A stretch of DNA of 64,000 nt, taken from the NCBI RefSeq assembly GCF_002706745.1, contig NZ_CP017702.1, positions 434,001-498,000 of the forward strand. The letters are read 5' to 3'. Shown piece after piece: positions 42,225 to 50,651 of this stretch; within the stretch, counting starts at the first letter, position 1, and the number at the start of each line of letters is the position of its first letter. Source of the DNA: Companilactobacillus farciminis KCTC 3681 = DSM 20184. GTDB taxonomy: Bacteria; Bacillota; Bacilli; Lactobacillales; Lactobacillaceae. The position numbers and the translations under genes are program-made. The notes beneath the pieces are model-generated. The model was not told the origin of the DNA and searched no databases. It saw only the letters and a program-made list of their open reading frames with translations.

Positions 42225-42992
42225 ATGGTACATTTACTTGCTTTTAGCAACAAAGAAATTACTAAAGAGAACATTTTGAAATATGAATTTGAACTTTTAA
42301 AAGGTCCCACAGATTTTGAAATTGATTATAAATGTGACGCTTTATTAAATGTATCTGATGATAAGCGTTTCAGTGGTAATACTTTGGTTATACACGAAAA
42401 ATATGGTGCATTTTTGGTGGAAGAAACAACGAAAGAATTAGTTAATAAATTTTATAAGAGAAATGCAGTTGGCTTCGCTTTGTCTAAAGTGTTGGCCAAC
42501 TTTTTTTCTTTGAAACATTATGTACCGTTTGTGTTTATGTACGTTGTTTACATGCCAATATCTGGAGGTACTCGCAAAAATACCGATTGGATTGGTTTAC
42601 ATTTGATGAATAGTTGTCGCCAAAACAAAAAGGAAGCTTATTTTATTACTACCCAGGGTTTCATTATTAAAGTTACTTTTCCCAAAGGCGATTTGGATAG
42701 GCGTGTTCATGATGCTTGTGTGTTATGTGAGAAATGTGTGGCATTTTTTTTACCATTGATTATTGATGGTGGAATTGACGTTAAAGGATGTTCTTTTACC
42801 GGATTAGTAGTTAAGTTTGGAAATTGCCATTGCCCTTTACATAATAAGGTCAAATACGGCAATGATCCTCAAATTATTGGATTAATGTTCATTAACTTCA
42901 TTATTGATCATTTAGGAATTGAGTCCGTTAATCCTGAAGAAGAGAAAAAACATTATCGAAGATTTTTATCGCGATTAAAAAAACATTACTAA
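42225..42992 (+). CDS. ComK-like competence transcription factor
   Basis: A 255-residue protein whose central part follows the ComK pattern: a block TKELVNKFYKRNAVGFALSKVLANFFSLKHYVPF corresponds to the CRFFGSSYAGRK..PI region, and YMPISGGTRKNTDWIGLHLM corresponds to FPTLSS.R..C.WIS..HV, with the conserved W-I. It is longer than B. subtilis ComK by an extra cysteine-containing segment near residues 165-205 (CVLCEKC, GNCHC), not seen in classical ComK. GAGGTG precedes the ATG. The next gene is a ComX-like sigma factor, which supports a competence role. Homology is judged by eye and is remote. Confidence 0.6.
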   Translation: MVHLLAFSNKEITKENILKYEFELLKGPTDFEIDYKCDALLNVSDDKRFSGNTLVIHEKYGAFLVEETTKELVNKFYKRNAVGFALSKVLANFFSLKHYVPFVFMYVVYMPISGGTRKNTDWIGLHLMNSCRQNKKEAYFITTQGFIIKVTFPKGDLDRRVHDACVLCEKCVAFFLPLIIDGGIDVKGCSFTGLVVKFGNCHCPLHNKVKYGNDPQIIGLMFINFIIDHLGIESVNPEEEKKHYRRFLSRLKKHY

Positions 42993-43001
42993 AATGAATT
43001 G

Positions 43002-43030
43002 AAAAAACGTCTAAATGGGCGTTTTTATTT
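43002..43030 (+). terminator. Terminator after the ComK-like gene
   Basis: AAAACG.C, TAAATG loop, G.CGTTTTT. It resembles the hairpin at 33541-33573. Confidence 0.75.
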
Positions 43031-43120
43031 TGACTTGAATTTTAAAACGTTGATATAACAGCATTTCAATTTCATTTTGGCAACTAATAATCTTTATTCA
43101 GATTCGTTATATTAATTCCA

Positions 43121-43157
43121 CACAAGGCCTTGTGAGTAAAAATAGGAGAACTCACAA
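43121..43157 (+). promoter_or_regulatory. comX leader with mutually exclusive hairpins around the ribosome-binding site
   Basis: CACAAGGCCTTGTG (43121-43134) is a perfect palindrome at the presumed transcript start (a TATATT hexamer is at 43108-43113). Its right half, extended as TTGTGAGT (43130-43137), also pairs perfectly with ACTCACAA (43150-43157), which ends at the base before the ATG and places AGGAG in the loop. The two foldings cannot form together. Confidence 0.5.
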
Positions 43158-43652
43158 ATGAATGAATTGGAATTAGGATTTGAAGATGCACTACAAAATC
43201 AACGTTTGATCCACGGTGCTTTGAAAAGAGCCCACATTTACACAACTAGGGTCGACTATGAAGATTATTTTCAAGAAGCCATGATAAATTATGCTCAGAC
43301 TTATCGACAATACGTGCAGAATAACGGCGATATGACGAAGTTTCATAAGTACGTCTTCCAAAAATTAACTTGGCGTCTGATCGATATGCTACGTCAGGAG
43401 AAACGTTATTTTGATTTTCACAGTCTTGAAGAGTTTGATTTCCAAAGGGTTCCAGAGGAATCGGTGGCCGAAAAGTTAGACTTTGTGAACTTTTCCAAAC
43501 TGACGAAACTCGACTGTGCTATATTGCAAGAACATTTCATTGAGGGTCATCCGTTAGTAATATTGGCGAAACGTTATAACCATACTGCAAGGGCTTTAAG
43601 ATACCGGCGTGACAGTCTTTTGAAAAAATTGCGACATATGAGCGAACATTGA
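43158..43652 (+). CDS. ComX/SigH-like alternative sigma factor
   Basis: A 164-residue sigma-70-like protein: region 2 (DYEDYFQEAMINYAQTYRQYV... KYVFQKLTWRLIDMLRQEKRY, residues 30-95) and region 4 (LTKLDCAILQEHFIEGHPLVILAKRYNHTARALRYRRDSLLKKL, about 113-158). Size and order match the competence sigma factor ComX (SigX/SigH) of lactobacilli and streptococci, which directs transcription of DNA-uptake genes. The adjacent ComK-like gene strengthens the assignment. Late competence genes are not in this window. The leader structure at 43121-43157 suggests translational control. Confidence 0.75.
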   Translation: MNELELGFEDALQNQRLIHGALKRAHIYTTRVDYEDYFQEAMINYAQTYRQYVQNNGDMTKFHKYVFQKLTWRLIDMLRQEKRYFDFHSLEEFDFQRVPEESVAEKLDFVNFSKLTKLDCAILQEHFIEGHPLVILAKRYNHTARALRYRRDSLLKKLRHMSEH

Positions 43653-43756
43653 AGTTTACTATCTGATTACAGGTTTATTACTTTTATCAAATTTGTGAAA
43701 AAAGTTGTTATAATTTATAACGTTAAGGAAATTAACGGTGGGAAGGAATATTTATT

Positions 43757-44710
43757 ATGGTATCAAAGAAGAAATTTATGACTACTCTTGCTACTTCAGT
43801 TGCATTAGCAAGTATTGGTTTTACAACAGTAGGACAAGTAGTTCCACAAATGGGGGCACAAGTTCAAACAGCCCAAGCTGCAACTTCAGCAATCAATGAC
43901 TTTATTACAAACAACAACATTACGCCAGTTTCAATTACTAACGAAGAAGGTACATTCAGTTACTGGACACCTTATGAAAATGGTGTTGGTAAGCCAGAGG
44001 GTGTTGTTATTCATGAAACAGCTACTCCAGGAGCATCTGCTAGAAATGAAGCAACATATTTCAATCGTGAATGGCCAAATATGTACAGTTACGTGCATGC
44101 CTTCGTTGATGCTAACGAAATTTTAAACATCAAGAATACTGACTATGCCGTTTGGGGTGCAGGTCCAACTGCCAATGCTAAATTCGTTCAAGTTGAATTG
44201 TGTGAAGTAAGTACTACTTACTCATTCGCTAGATCAGTTGCTAACCAAGCTTATTACACAGCTTCTAAGTTGGTTCAATACAACTTGCCATTTACACCAG
44301 GCGTTACAGTTATGTCACACAACGACGTATCTAAGAAGTGGGGCGAAACAACTCACACTGATCCTGTTGGCTACTTTGCAAAATGGGGCTACAGCATGGA
44401 TCAATTCTATGATCTAGTTGGTAAGTATTACAACCAATTGAAGGGTAATACTAATAGTGGTAACACTAACAACGGTGTCAACAATGGCGGCGGTACTGCT
44501 AATTCAAACGTTATTACAGTAAACAATACACAAGGTTCATATGTTCCATTGGTAGCTTTCCAAAGCGATGGTACTACTAAGAAGATCACTAACCGTGCTT
44601 TAGCTAACAACACTCCATGGTATACTGATCAAACTAAGACTTATCAAGGTTTGACTTATCGTCGTGTTGCTACTAACGAATGGGTCGACCAAGGTTACGT
44701 TACAAAATAA
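43757..44710 (+). CDS. Secreted N-acetylmuramoyl-L-alanine amidase with one SLAP module
   Basis: A 317-residue exported enzyme. The signal peptide ends at AQAATS. An amidase-2 domain occupies residues 60-225: EGVVIHETATPGASA (zinc-binding histidine), YVHAFVDANEI, VELCEV and VMSHNDVSKKWGETTHTDPVGYF (second histidine and the H-T-D-P ligand motif). An Asn/Gly/Thr linker joins it to a single SLAP-type module (NRALANNTPWYTD... YRRVATNEWVDQ). It cuts the bond between muramic acid and the stem peptide. A good ribosome-binding site (GGAAGGA) and a terminator mark a single-gene unit. Confidence 0.9.
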   Translation: MVSKKKFMTTLATSVALASIGFTTVGQVVPQMGAQVQTAQAATSAINDFITNNNITPVSITNEEGTFSYWTPYENGVGKPEGVVIHETATPGASARNEATYFNREWPNMYSYVHAFVDANEILNIKNTDYAVWGAGPTANAKFVQVELCEVSTTYSFARSVANQAYYTASKLVQYNLPFTPGVTVMSHNDVSKKWGETTHTDPVGYFAKWGYSMDQFYDLVGKYYNQLKGNTNSGNTNNGVNNGGGTANSNVITVNNTQGSYVPLVAFQSDGTTKKITNRALANNTPWYTDQTKTYQGLTYRRVATNEWVDQGYVTK

Positions 44711-44726
44711 ATTTATAAAAAACTAT

Positions 44727-44761
44727 TCTAAAAGGCGCGCTGAAATGCGGGTCTTTTTTTG
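44727..44761 (+). terminator. Terminator of the amidase gene
   Basis: AAAG.C.CGC, a short loop, GCG.G.CTTT and T residues. Confidence 0.75.
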
Positions 44762-44828
44762 ATATCATACTTAATAATAGAAGGTGTTTGGTGTTGTATA
44801 ATTGTCATATGAGAAAGGCTTAATCGAT

Positions 44829-46253
44829 ATGGGAAAAAAATTTTATATTGTTTTGAGTGTGATGTTTCTTTTTTGCGTAATTTTAACTGGGTGCCAAAAA
44901 AAGGAAACTAGTAAAATTGTTTCGTCCAACAAGACTTGGTATTTATTTCAGGACCAAGGTGAAAATGACACAGTTTCAATCAAATTTTTAAAAGATCAAC
45001 GGGCTGAAATCAAAGATATCACGAATATTGACGGCAAAGTTGGAATCAACCGGTTCAATACGCATTTCAACAATCCACAATACGTTTTAGGACGTGATGG
45101 CAAGACGATGACTTTTAAAACTGCTAAGCAGGATTTGGTTATAAAACTAGTGAAGACTTATCACGAAAATGTTTATGGTAAGCATATGAAGGGTTACTAT
45201 GTCCAAGTGGGCAATGAAAATTATAAATTTGCTTATATTACCAAGCGAGACAAGGCCAATATCAGTAAATCTACCAAGCATGAATCCCAATCGATCTCTT
45301 ACAAACAGATGGCTAATCACATTATCGACGTCAACCAAAACACCAAACCTTTGAGTGCTGACAACAGTTTGATCGGCAATTTCTATTTTTCGACTATTAT
45401 CGATTATCGCCGAACTGATGGTAATTTGACTATCAATCAAAATGGGACTTATCAAATGACTTTGACCCAGCATTCAGCTCAAAAATTGTCCGATACGACT
45501 GATAGCAAGGTCGTTATGATGACAACGGTTGAATCCGGCAATGTCCAGAGTCTCTACGGCAAGATGTATTTGACACCGAAAAATCTCGTGACGATCGACT
45601 ATTACTATCATGGCCAGAATCAAAACCGTTTGTTGCCAAAAGAAGTTAACCTAAAAGTGAACTCTAAGGCGACCGGCAATCAAATCGATCGGGCAAAGAT
45701 TCGTATTGAAAATGACAGTAATCAGTTGTACTTGTATTCGAGTGACTTTACCGTCAGAACGCGTGACAACCAAGCCAATACCAAGGCTAATTTGTTAACG
45801 AAATCTGATTCAGCACAAACTAGTTTGGAAGATTCCATTACTCAGACAAAAGATTATTATGATCAATATTTGTCAAATCCAATCGCTTCAAACGCTGACT
45901 TAATGCAGTTAGTAGCAGCTATTTCGGATAATAATGACAAAAAAGTCGGTAACCTCGGGGTCAATTTTGGCGACCAATATGGTACCAATTTGCAACCAAG
46001 CGATTACCAGGGGATTAGCGTCAGTGGCAGTAAGCAGCCTTTGATGCAATATATGTTTTTAGTTTCACCTTCAGCTTATTCAGAAAATGGACCAGCTGTG
46101 ACAACTACTAAGGGTAAGTTTTTGATCTATGGTTCATTGGATAATAAATTATTTTTGCTAAAACAACCAGACAAGGATTCGACGACCGTCACTTGGACGA
46201 TGGTTAAAGATTTTCCACTTACCGTGCCTAAATTGAAATTCAGCTTGAATTAA
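44829..46253 (+). CDS. Lipoprotein of unknown function (474 aa)
   Basis: A lipoprotein with lipobox LTGC (modified cysteine about residue 22) and a long extracellular part with beta-rich segments (NKTWYLFQDQGENDTVSIKFL, GNFYFSTIIDYRRTDGNLTI, FLVSPSAYSENGPAV). No named domain is recognised. ATG 44829 is preferred, with AAAGG about 10 bases upstream, over a TTG at 44802. It begins a run of three close genes (15-base and 10-base gaps) with YdcF and an AI-2E family protein, so it belongs to an envelope operon. Confidence 0.7.
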   Translation: MGKKFYIVLSVMFLFCVILTGCQKKETSKIVSSNKTWYLFQDQGENDTVSIKFLKDQRAEIKDITNIDGKVGINRFNTHFNNPQYVLGRDGKTMTFKTAKQDLVIKLVKTYHENVYGKHMKGYYVQVGNENYKFAYITKRDKANISKSTKHESQSISYKQMANHIIDVNQNTKPLSADNSLIGNFYFSTIIDYRRTDGNLTINQNGTYQMTLTQHSAQKLSDTTDSKVVMMTTVESGNVQSLYGKMYLTPKNLVTIDYYYHGQNQNRLLPKEVNLKVNSKATGNQIDRAKIRIENDSNQLYLYSSDFTVRTRDNQANTKANLLTKSDSAQTSLEDSITQTKDYYDQYLSNPIASNADLMQLVAAISDNNDKKVGNLGVNFGDQYGTNLQPSDYQGISVSGSKQPLMQYMFLVSPSAYSENGPAVTTTKGKFLIYGSLDNKLFLLKQPDKDSTTVTWTMVKDFPLTVPKLKFSLN

Positions 46254-46267
46254 GCTGTGGAGGAAAA

Positions 46268-47071
46268 ATGATTTTTTTAATACTACTGGCAGTAACCGTT
46301 GTGGAAATAATGGTTATTTACAAGATAAGGTACGTTTACAGTCGCAAGCCAATTTGGGGAATTGGTATCGTGGCCATTATTATATTTATATTCTATTTAA
46401 TTTCTAATATTTCATTGAACAAATTTTTAGGCGCTTATACATTCGGACTTGCATCTTTAAATTTGTTCTTTTTATTTGTAATGTTGGTTTACATGTGGCT
46501 AATGCATCGCGACCAAAAAAAGGTTAATATGAAACAAGAAGCTGATTTTTTATTAGTCATGGGTAACAAGTGTATGACTGAACGGATTCCGCCGATTTTA
46601 GCTAGTCGCTTGAATAAAACGATTGAACTTTTTAAGACATCGGCGAATAAACCGCAAATAATTGTCAGTGGAGGGAGAAACCCACACAGTCTTTCGGATA
46701 AATCTGAAGCAGAGATGATGCAAGAATATTTGTTAGAAGCAGGTATTCCAGCAAACCACATTATTGTGGAGAAAAAAGCTATGAATACGATTCAGAATTT
46801 GGAGTTTTCTTCTATTAAGATTCATCGCTTCTGGTCTAAAGAGACTCGACCAAGGGTTATCATAGTTACAAGCGATTACCATCTTCCTCGAACGAAGCTG
46901 CAAGCTAAGAGGTTAGGTTTTAAAGTTCAGTATGTTTCTGCTAAAACGATGAGCATGTTGAAGTGGCCGGCAATGTTTCGCGAGTTTACGGCGTTATTGT
47001 GGTATGACCGTTACGTCATCGCAATAGTCGTTGGGATAGATGTGCTGTATTCGTTGAGTTTGTATATTTGA
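46268..47071 (+). CDS. YdcF/SanA family membrane protein (DUF218)
   Basis: A 267-residue protein: three N-terminal membrane segments (residues 1-85), then a DUF218 domain with ADFLLVMGNKC, the PQIIVSGGRN nucleotide-binding-like loop, SEAEMMQEYLLEAGIPANHIIVEKKAMNT and VTSDYHLPRTKLQAKRLG. Members act in envelope integrity; the biochemical activity is not settled. It is the second gene of the operon starting at 44829. Confidence 0.85.
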   Translation: MIFLILLAVTVVEIMVIYKIRYVYSRKPIWGIGIVAIIIFIFYLISNISLNKFLGAYTFGLASLNLFFLFVMLVYMWLMHRDQKKVNMKQEADFLLVMGNKCMTERIPPILASRLNKTIELFKTSANKPQIIVSGGRNPHSLSDKSEAEMMQEYLLEAGIPANHIIVEKKAMNTIQNLEFSSIKIHRFWSKETRPRVIIVTSDYHLPRTKLQAKRLGFKVQYVSAKTMSMLKWPAMFREFTALLWYDRYVIAIVVGIDVLYSLSLYI

Positions 47072-47081
47072 GGTGCGTTAT

Positions 47082-48131
47082 ATGAGTTTGTACGATAAGT
47101 TTGTTGAAAATAAGCGCTTGCGACGAGTGGTATTACTAATTATCGTCATCGGCGTATTTTATTTATTCAAAAGTATGATGAGTATGTTTTTGTTAACTTT
47201 CATCTTTACTTTTTTGTCGGTCCAATTAGTTCGAACAGTTCAAAAGAAAATTCCCAAAATTAAACCAGTTTGGATCATTGCGCCGACTTATTTGATTATC
47301 ATTGCGCTATTAGTTTTCGTGATTGCTAATTACGTGCCACAGCTAGTTAATCAGACAGTCAAAATGTTTACTTCTTTGCAGTCGTTTTATGAGAGTGAGG
47401 AAGTTCGCTCCAACCCTTATTTGAATGTTATTTATAATTATTTGCAACAGATCAATTTGGATAATCAGATCAAAGTGGCTGTCACTTCTGTCGTCAACTA
47501 CATCAGTAGCGTGGGGGCAGTTGGCTTCAACATCGTCATATCGTTCTTACTCAGTTTCTTCTACACGAGTCAAGTTGAACAGATGAATTCCTTTGGTCGT
47601 CAATTTTTGGATAGCAAATACAGTTGGATCTTTGCTGATTTGCAGTATTATGGTCAAAAATTCGTCAATACTTTTGGAGTTGTTTTAGAAGCTCAATTGA
47701 TGATTGCGGTCGTCAATACTGCTTTAACAACGATTACTTTGCTATTCATGAGGATGCCAGGAATCATCGCTTTGGCTGCCATGGTCTTCATCTTGTCATT
47801 AGTGCCCGTAGCTGGAGTGATTATTTCCTTGGTACCATTGAGTTTCGTGGCTTATTCAGTCGGTGGCATTCGTTACGTTATCTACATTGTCATCATGATT
47901 ATCGTTATCCACTTGATTGAAACATACTTCTTGAATCCACAATTTATGTCCAGCATGACCCATTTGCCAATCTTCTTTACTTTCATCGTTTTGATTGTTT
48001 CGGAAGAATTGCTTGGTACTTGGGGCTTGATTGTTGGTATTCCAATTTTTGTTTTCTTCCTCGATATTTTGGGCGTTCACTCAATCGGTGGTCCCAAAAA
48101 GCGCAGAATAAAGTTAAAGAAAACGTTATAA
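47082..48131 (+). CDS. AI-2E family transporter
   Basis: A 349-residue protein with about 8 membrane segments. The typical AI-2E (PerM/YdiK) features are the central soluble stretch with Q-rich amphipathic helices (VKMFTSLQSFYESEEV) and the conserved block ALAAMVFILSLVPVAGVIISLVP, then EELLGTWGLIVGIPIFVF. Members export small molecules or ions; the AI-2 link is uncertain for most. GAGGTG before ATG 47082 is preferred over the GTG at 47073. It follows ydcF after 10 bases. Confidence 0.85.
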   Translation: MSLYDKFVENKRLRRVVLLIIVIGVFYLFKSMMSMFLLTFIFTFLSVQLVRTVQKKIPKIKPVWIIAPTYLIIIALLVFVIANYVPQLVNQTVKMFTSLQSFYESEEVRSNPYLNVIYNYLQQINLDNQIKVAVTSVVNYISSVGAVGFNIVISFLLSFFYTSQVEQMNSFGRQFLDSKYSWIFADLQYYGQKFVNTFGVVLEAQLMIAVVNTALTTITLLFMRMPGIIALAAMVFILSLVPVAGVIISLVPLSFVAYSVGGIRYVIYIVIMIIVIHLIETYFLNPQFMSSMTHLPIFFTFIVLIVSEELLGTWGLIVGIPIFVFFLDILGVHSIGGPKKRRIKLKKTL

Positions 48132-48204
48132 TTAAGATTATGCAAGTTTTGTCATATATAATGGAGATAAATGTAGTCAACTGACGTAGATGGGAGATTA
48201 AATT

Positions 48205-49668
48205 ATGTCATTTTTCGATAGAAAAAAGAAAGAAAACGATGATAATTATTCTGATCTAAACAATCCTTCATATCAAAATCCTCAACCGGATCAAAATAAT
48301 TTTGATCAAGCACAAAATCAATACAATGATGCTCAAATGAACAATGGGACGCAATTTGGGGGCAACGATTTTAACCAACCAAGCCAAGCAGCACAACCTG
48401 GCAGTAACGATTATTTCTTTGGTCAAAACCAACCACAAATGCAGCCGCAACAATCACAAATGGACCCTAACCAAAATCCACAACCGGGGATGGATAACGG
48501 TGAAGAGTGGCAATATACTGAACAAAATTTGCAAAATACTTTGGATCAAAGTGCTGATTTGAAGTCGCAATTACGTAGTCAATTATTGGCTGACCGTAGT
48601 TATTGCAATCATATTTTGAGAAATGTCGGTAGCGACCAAGTCGAGGAAAGAAAACAAGCTACTGATAGAATCGACCAAATCAACGCTTCATTGAAGGAAT
48701 GGTTTGGAACAGATGAAATGGCTAATGAGATTTACTTAGACGCCAATAGTGACTATTACATTTTCACTGATGATTTAGCTGCTAATCCTGATAGCGACAC
48801 GACAAACATGTGGCAACAACTGACTATGACTATGGCTGACAAAGGTTTGTTGGCTAATGCCATTTCAGTTACTTACAACGATCAAGTTGACGAAGCTTGG
48901 ATGAATTATCAAAACGCCGGTTTCGTGGATGGCAATGCTTATCTATTGAACATGTACAATGATTTGCAAGGTCGCAATATGAATACTCCTGTAGCACCCG
49001 CTGAAATTCCATTCGATGCTGACTATCGTGTTCAACATGTCAGTGATAAGGTCGATAAGATTTTGGATGCTGATGATAAATTGGTTATGGAAGTTTCTAG
49101 AAATGCCAATCATCAACTACAAATCATTCGTCACTACAAAGATGGCAGTCAACTATTGAGCCGTGATATTTTTGACGTCAATGGCGTGATCTCAGCTACC
49201 CAATTCTATGACCACAGAAATGCCAATAAAGTCGTTCGTGAGAACTTTTATCGTCAAGATGGAACATTGGTCTTGATTAAGAGTTACACAGCTGAGGAGC
49301 CTTATATTCAACTATTCAGTGAAGGCAATGTCTTGATCAGTACCTTTGATAATGATGAAGACTTGATTTTCTGGTGGTTGAAGAATCAAGCTCTTAAACA
49401 AAGTACTTCGACGATTTTTGTTTCGATTAATTCTGAATATTACAAGAAATTGTTGGAACTCAGAGATTACGGCTTTGAAGTAATTCCAATTATTATGAAA
49501 CAGAGCGAAAATGCTCAAATAGTTTCTGATTTGATCGAAGGCAAGGACAAAGTTAATGCCGTCTTGGCCGGTTCTGATCAAGTTAATACTTATTTGAACA
49601 AGAATTCGAAGAATAAGTTGGATATCACTACTTTAAAGGAATTAGATACACCTATTTATAAAGAATAA
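48205..49668 (+). CDS. Asn/Gln-rich protein with an accessory glycosyltransferase-like C-terminal region
   Basis: A 487-residue cytoplasmic protein. The first 110 residues are a disordered Asn/Gln/Pro-rich tail (QPQMQPQQSQMDPNQNPQPG). The C-terminal region contains LSRDIFDVNGVISATQFYDHRNANKVVRENFYRQDGTLVLIKSY, similar to the beta-sheet extension (DUF1975-like) of TarM/GtfA-type glycosyltransferases, followed by a partial Rossmann-like stretch. No complete GT4 donor site is visible, so it may be a non-catalytic partner like GtfB. The resemblance is by eye and modest. The gene stands alone with a terminator. Confidence 0.5.
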   Translation: MSFFDRKKKENDDNYSDLNNPSYQNPQPDQNNFDQAQNQYNDAQMNNGTQFGGNDFNQPSQAAQPGSNDYFFGQNQPQMQPQQSQMDPNQNPQPGMDNGEEWQYTEQNLQNTLDQSADLKSQLRSQLLADRSYCNHILRNVGSDQVEERKQATDRIDQINASLKEWFGTDEMANEIYLDANSDYYIFTDDLAANPDSDTTNMWQQLTMTMADKGLLANAISVTYNDQVDEAWMNYQNAGFVDGNAYLLNMYNDLQGRNMNTPVAPAEIPFDADYRVQHVSDKVDKILDADDKLVMEVSRNANHQLQIIRHYKDGSQLLSRDIFDVNGVISATQFYDHRNANKVVRENFYRQDGTLVLIKSYTAEEPYIQLFSEGNVLISTFDNDEDLIFWWLKNQALKQSTSTIFVSINSEYYKKLLELRDYGFEVIPIIMKQSENAQIVSDLIEGKDKVNAVLAGSDQVNTYLNKNSKNKLDITTLKELDTPIYKE

Positions 49669-49674
49669 TCAAAC

Positions 49675-49725
49675 TAAAAATCCTCATTGGAATGCATTGG
49701 AACATTCTAGTGAGGATTTTATTTT
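49675..49725 (+). terminator. Terminator after the 48205 gene
   Basis: AAAATCCTCA, inner stem GAATG/CATTC, then TGAGGATTTT and T-rich sequence. Confidence 0.9.
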
Positions 49726-49818
49726 GCAATTTAGTCAAACTTAATAAAGAAACTTTTTTTTATTGCCAAATTCGTGTAAAATGTACTTTGTTAAAGAAAT
49801 GAAAAGAGGATCATATAA

Positions 49819-50508
49819 ATGGCAAAATTAGTTTTCATTCGTCACGGACAAAGTGAATGGAATTTATCAAACCAATTTACTGGTTGGGTTGATGTTGACC
49901 TTAGTGAAGAAGGTGTAAAGCAAGCTCAAAATGCTGGTAAACTTCTTAAGGAATCTGGCATCCAATTTGACCAAGCTTACACATCAGTATTGACACGTGC
50001 TATCAAGACATTGCACTACGCTCTTGAAGGCTGTGACCAACTATGGATTCCTGAAACAAAGACATGGAGACTTAACGAACGTCACTATGGCGCACTTCAA
50101 GGTCTTAACAAGAAAGAAACAGCTGAAAAATACGGTGATGAACAAGTTCACATCTGGAGACGTTCATACGATACATTACCTCCACTATTGAAAGAAACTG
50201 ATGAAGGTTCAGCAGCTAACGATCGTCGTTACGCAAACCTTGACCCAAGAATTATTCCTGGTGGCGAAAACCTTAAAGTTACTTTGGAACGTGTAATTCC
50301 TTTCTGGGAAGATGAAATTGCTCCTAAGCTATTAGACGGCAAGAACGTAATCATCGCTGCCCATGGTAACTCACTACGTGCTTTGACTAAGTACATCGAA
50401 AACATCTCTGATGCTGACATCATGGACGTTGAAATGACTACTGGTGAACCAGTTGTTTATGACTTGGACGAAAAGTTGAACGTTGTTAACAAGACAAAGC
50501 TTAACTAA
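49819..50508 (+). CDS. gpmA: 2,3-bisphosphoglycerate-dependent phosphoglycerate mutase
   Basis: A 229-residue glycolytic enzyme interconverting 3- and 2-phosphoglycerate in the cytoplasm. The catalytic RHG motif ([27 protein letters not shown]) at the N-terminus, the [14 protein letters not shown] loop with the acid/base glutamate and the second catalytic histidine in [11 protein letters not shown] are all present. Full length for the family. Codon use is strongly biased, as expected for a glycolytic gene. AGAGGA precedes the ATG. Confidence 0.97.
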   Translation: MAKLVFIRHGQSEWNLSNQFTGWVDVDLSEEGVKQAQNAGKLLKESGIQFDQAYTSVLTRAIKTLHYALEGCDQLWIPETKTWRLNERHYGALQGLNKKETAEKYGDEQVHIWRRSYDTLPPLLKETDEGSAANDRRYANLDPRIIPGGENLKVTLERVIPFWEDEIAPKLLDGKNVIIAAHGNSLRALTKYIENISDADIMDVEMTTGEPVVYDLDEKLNVVNKTKLN

Positions 50509-50524
50509 TTTTTGAATTAGTTTG

Positions 50525-50557
50525 AAATTAAGACTGCACATTGTGTGGTCTTTTTTT
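50525..50557 (+). terminator. gpmA terminator, left copy of duplicated terminator
   Basis: ATTAAGACTGCACATTGTG, then TGGTC and seven T residues. A near-identical copy is at 51782-51814; the pair flanks the Abi-alpha gene. Confidence 0.85.
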
Positions 50558-50651
50558 ATATTTAGATGAGAAAAATTTATTACAGAGAATAATGTATAAA
50601 TATTTTTTCTCAATATGTCGATTTATACTAAAATTATTAGGAGGTTAAGGC

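Noticed and set aside
48205..49668. Interpreting the Asn/Gln-rich protein as a full TarM-type glycosyltransferase
   Set aside because: Only the beta-sheet extension is recognisable; a complete GT4 donor site with its EX7E-type motif is not seen.
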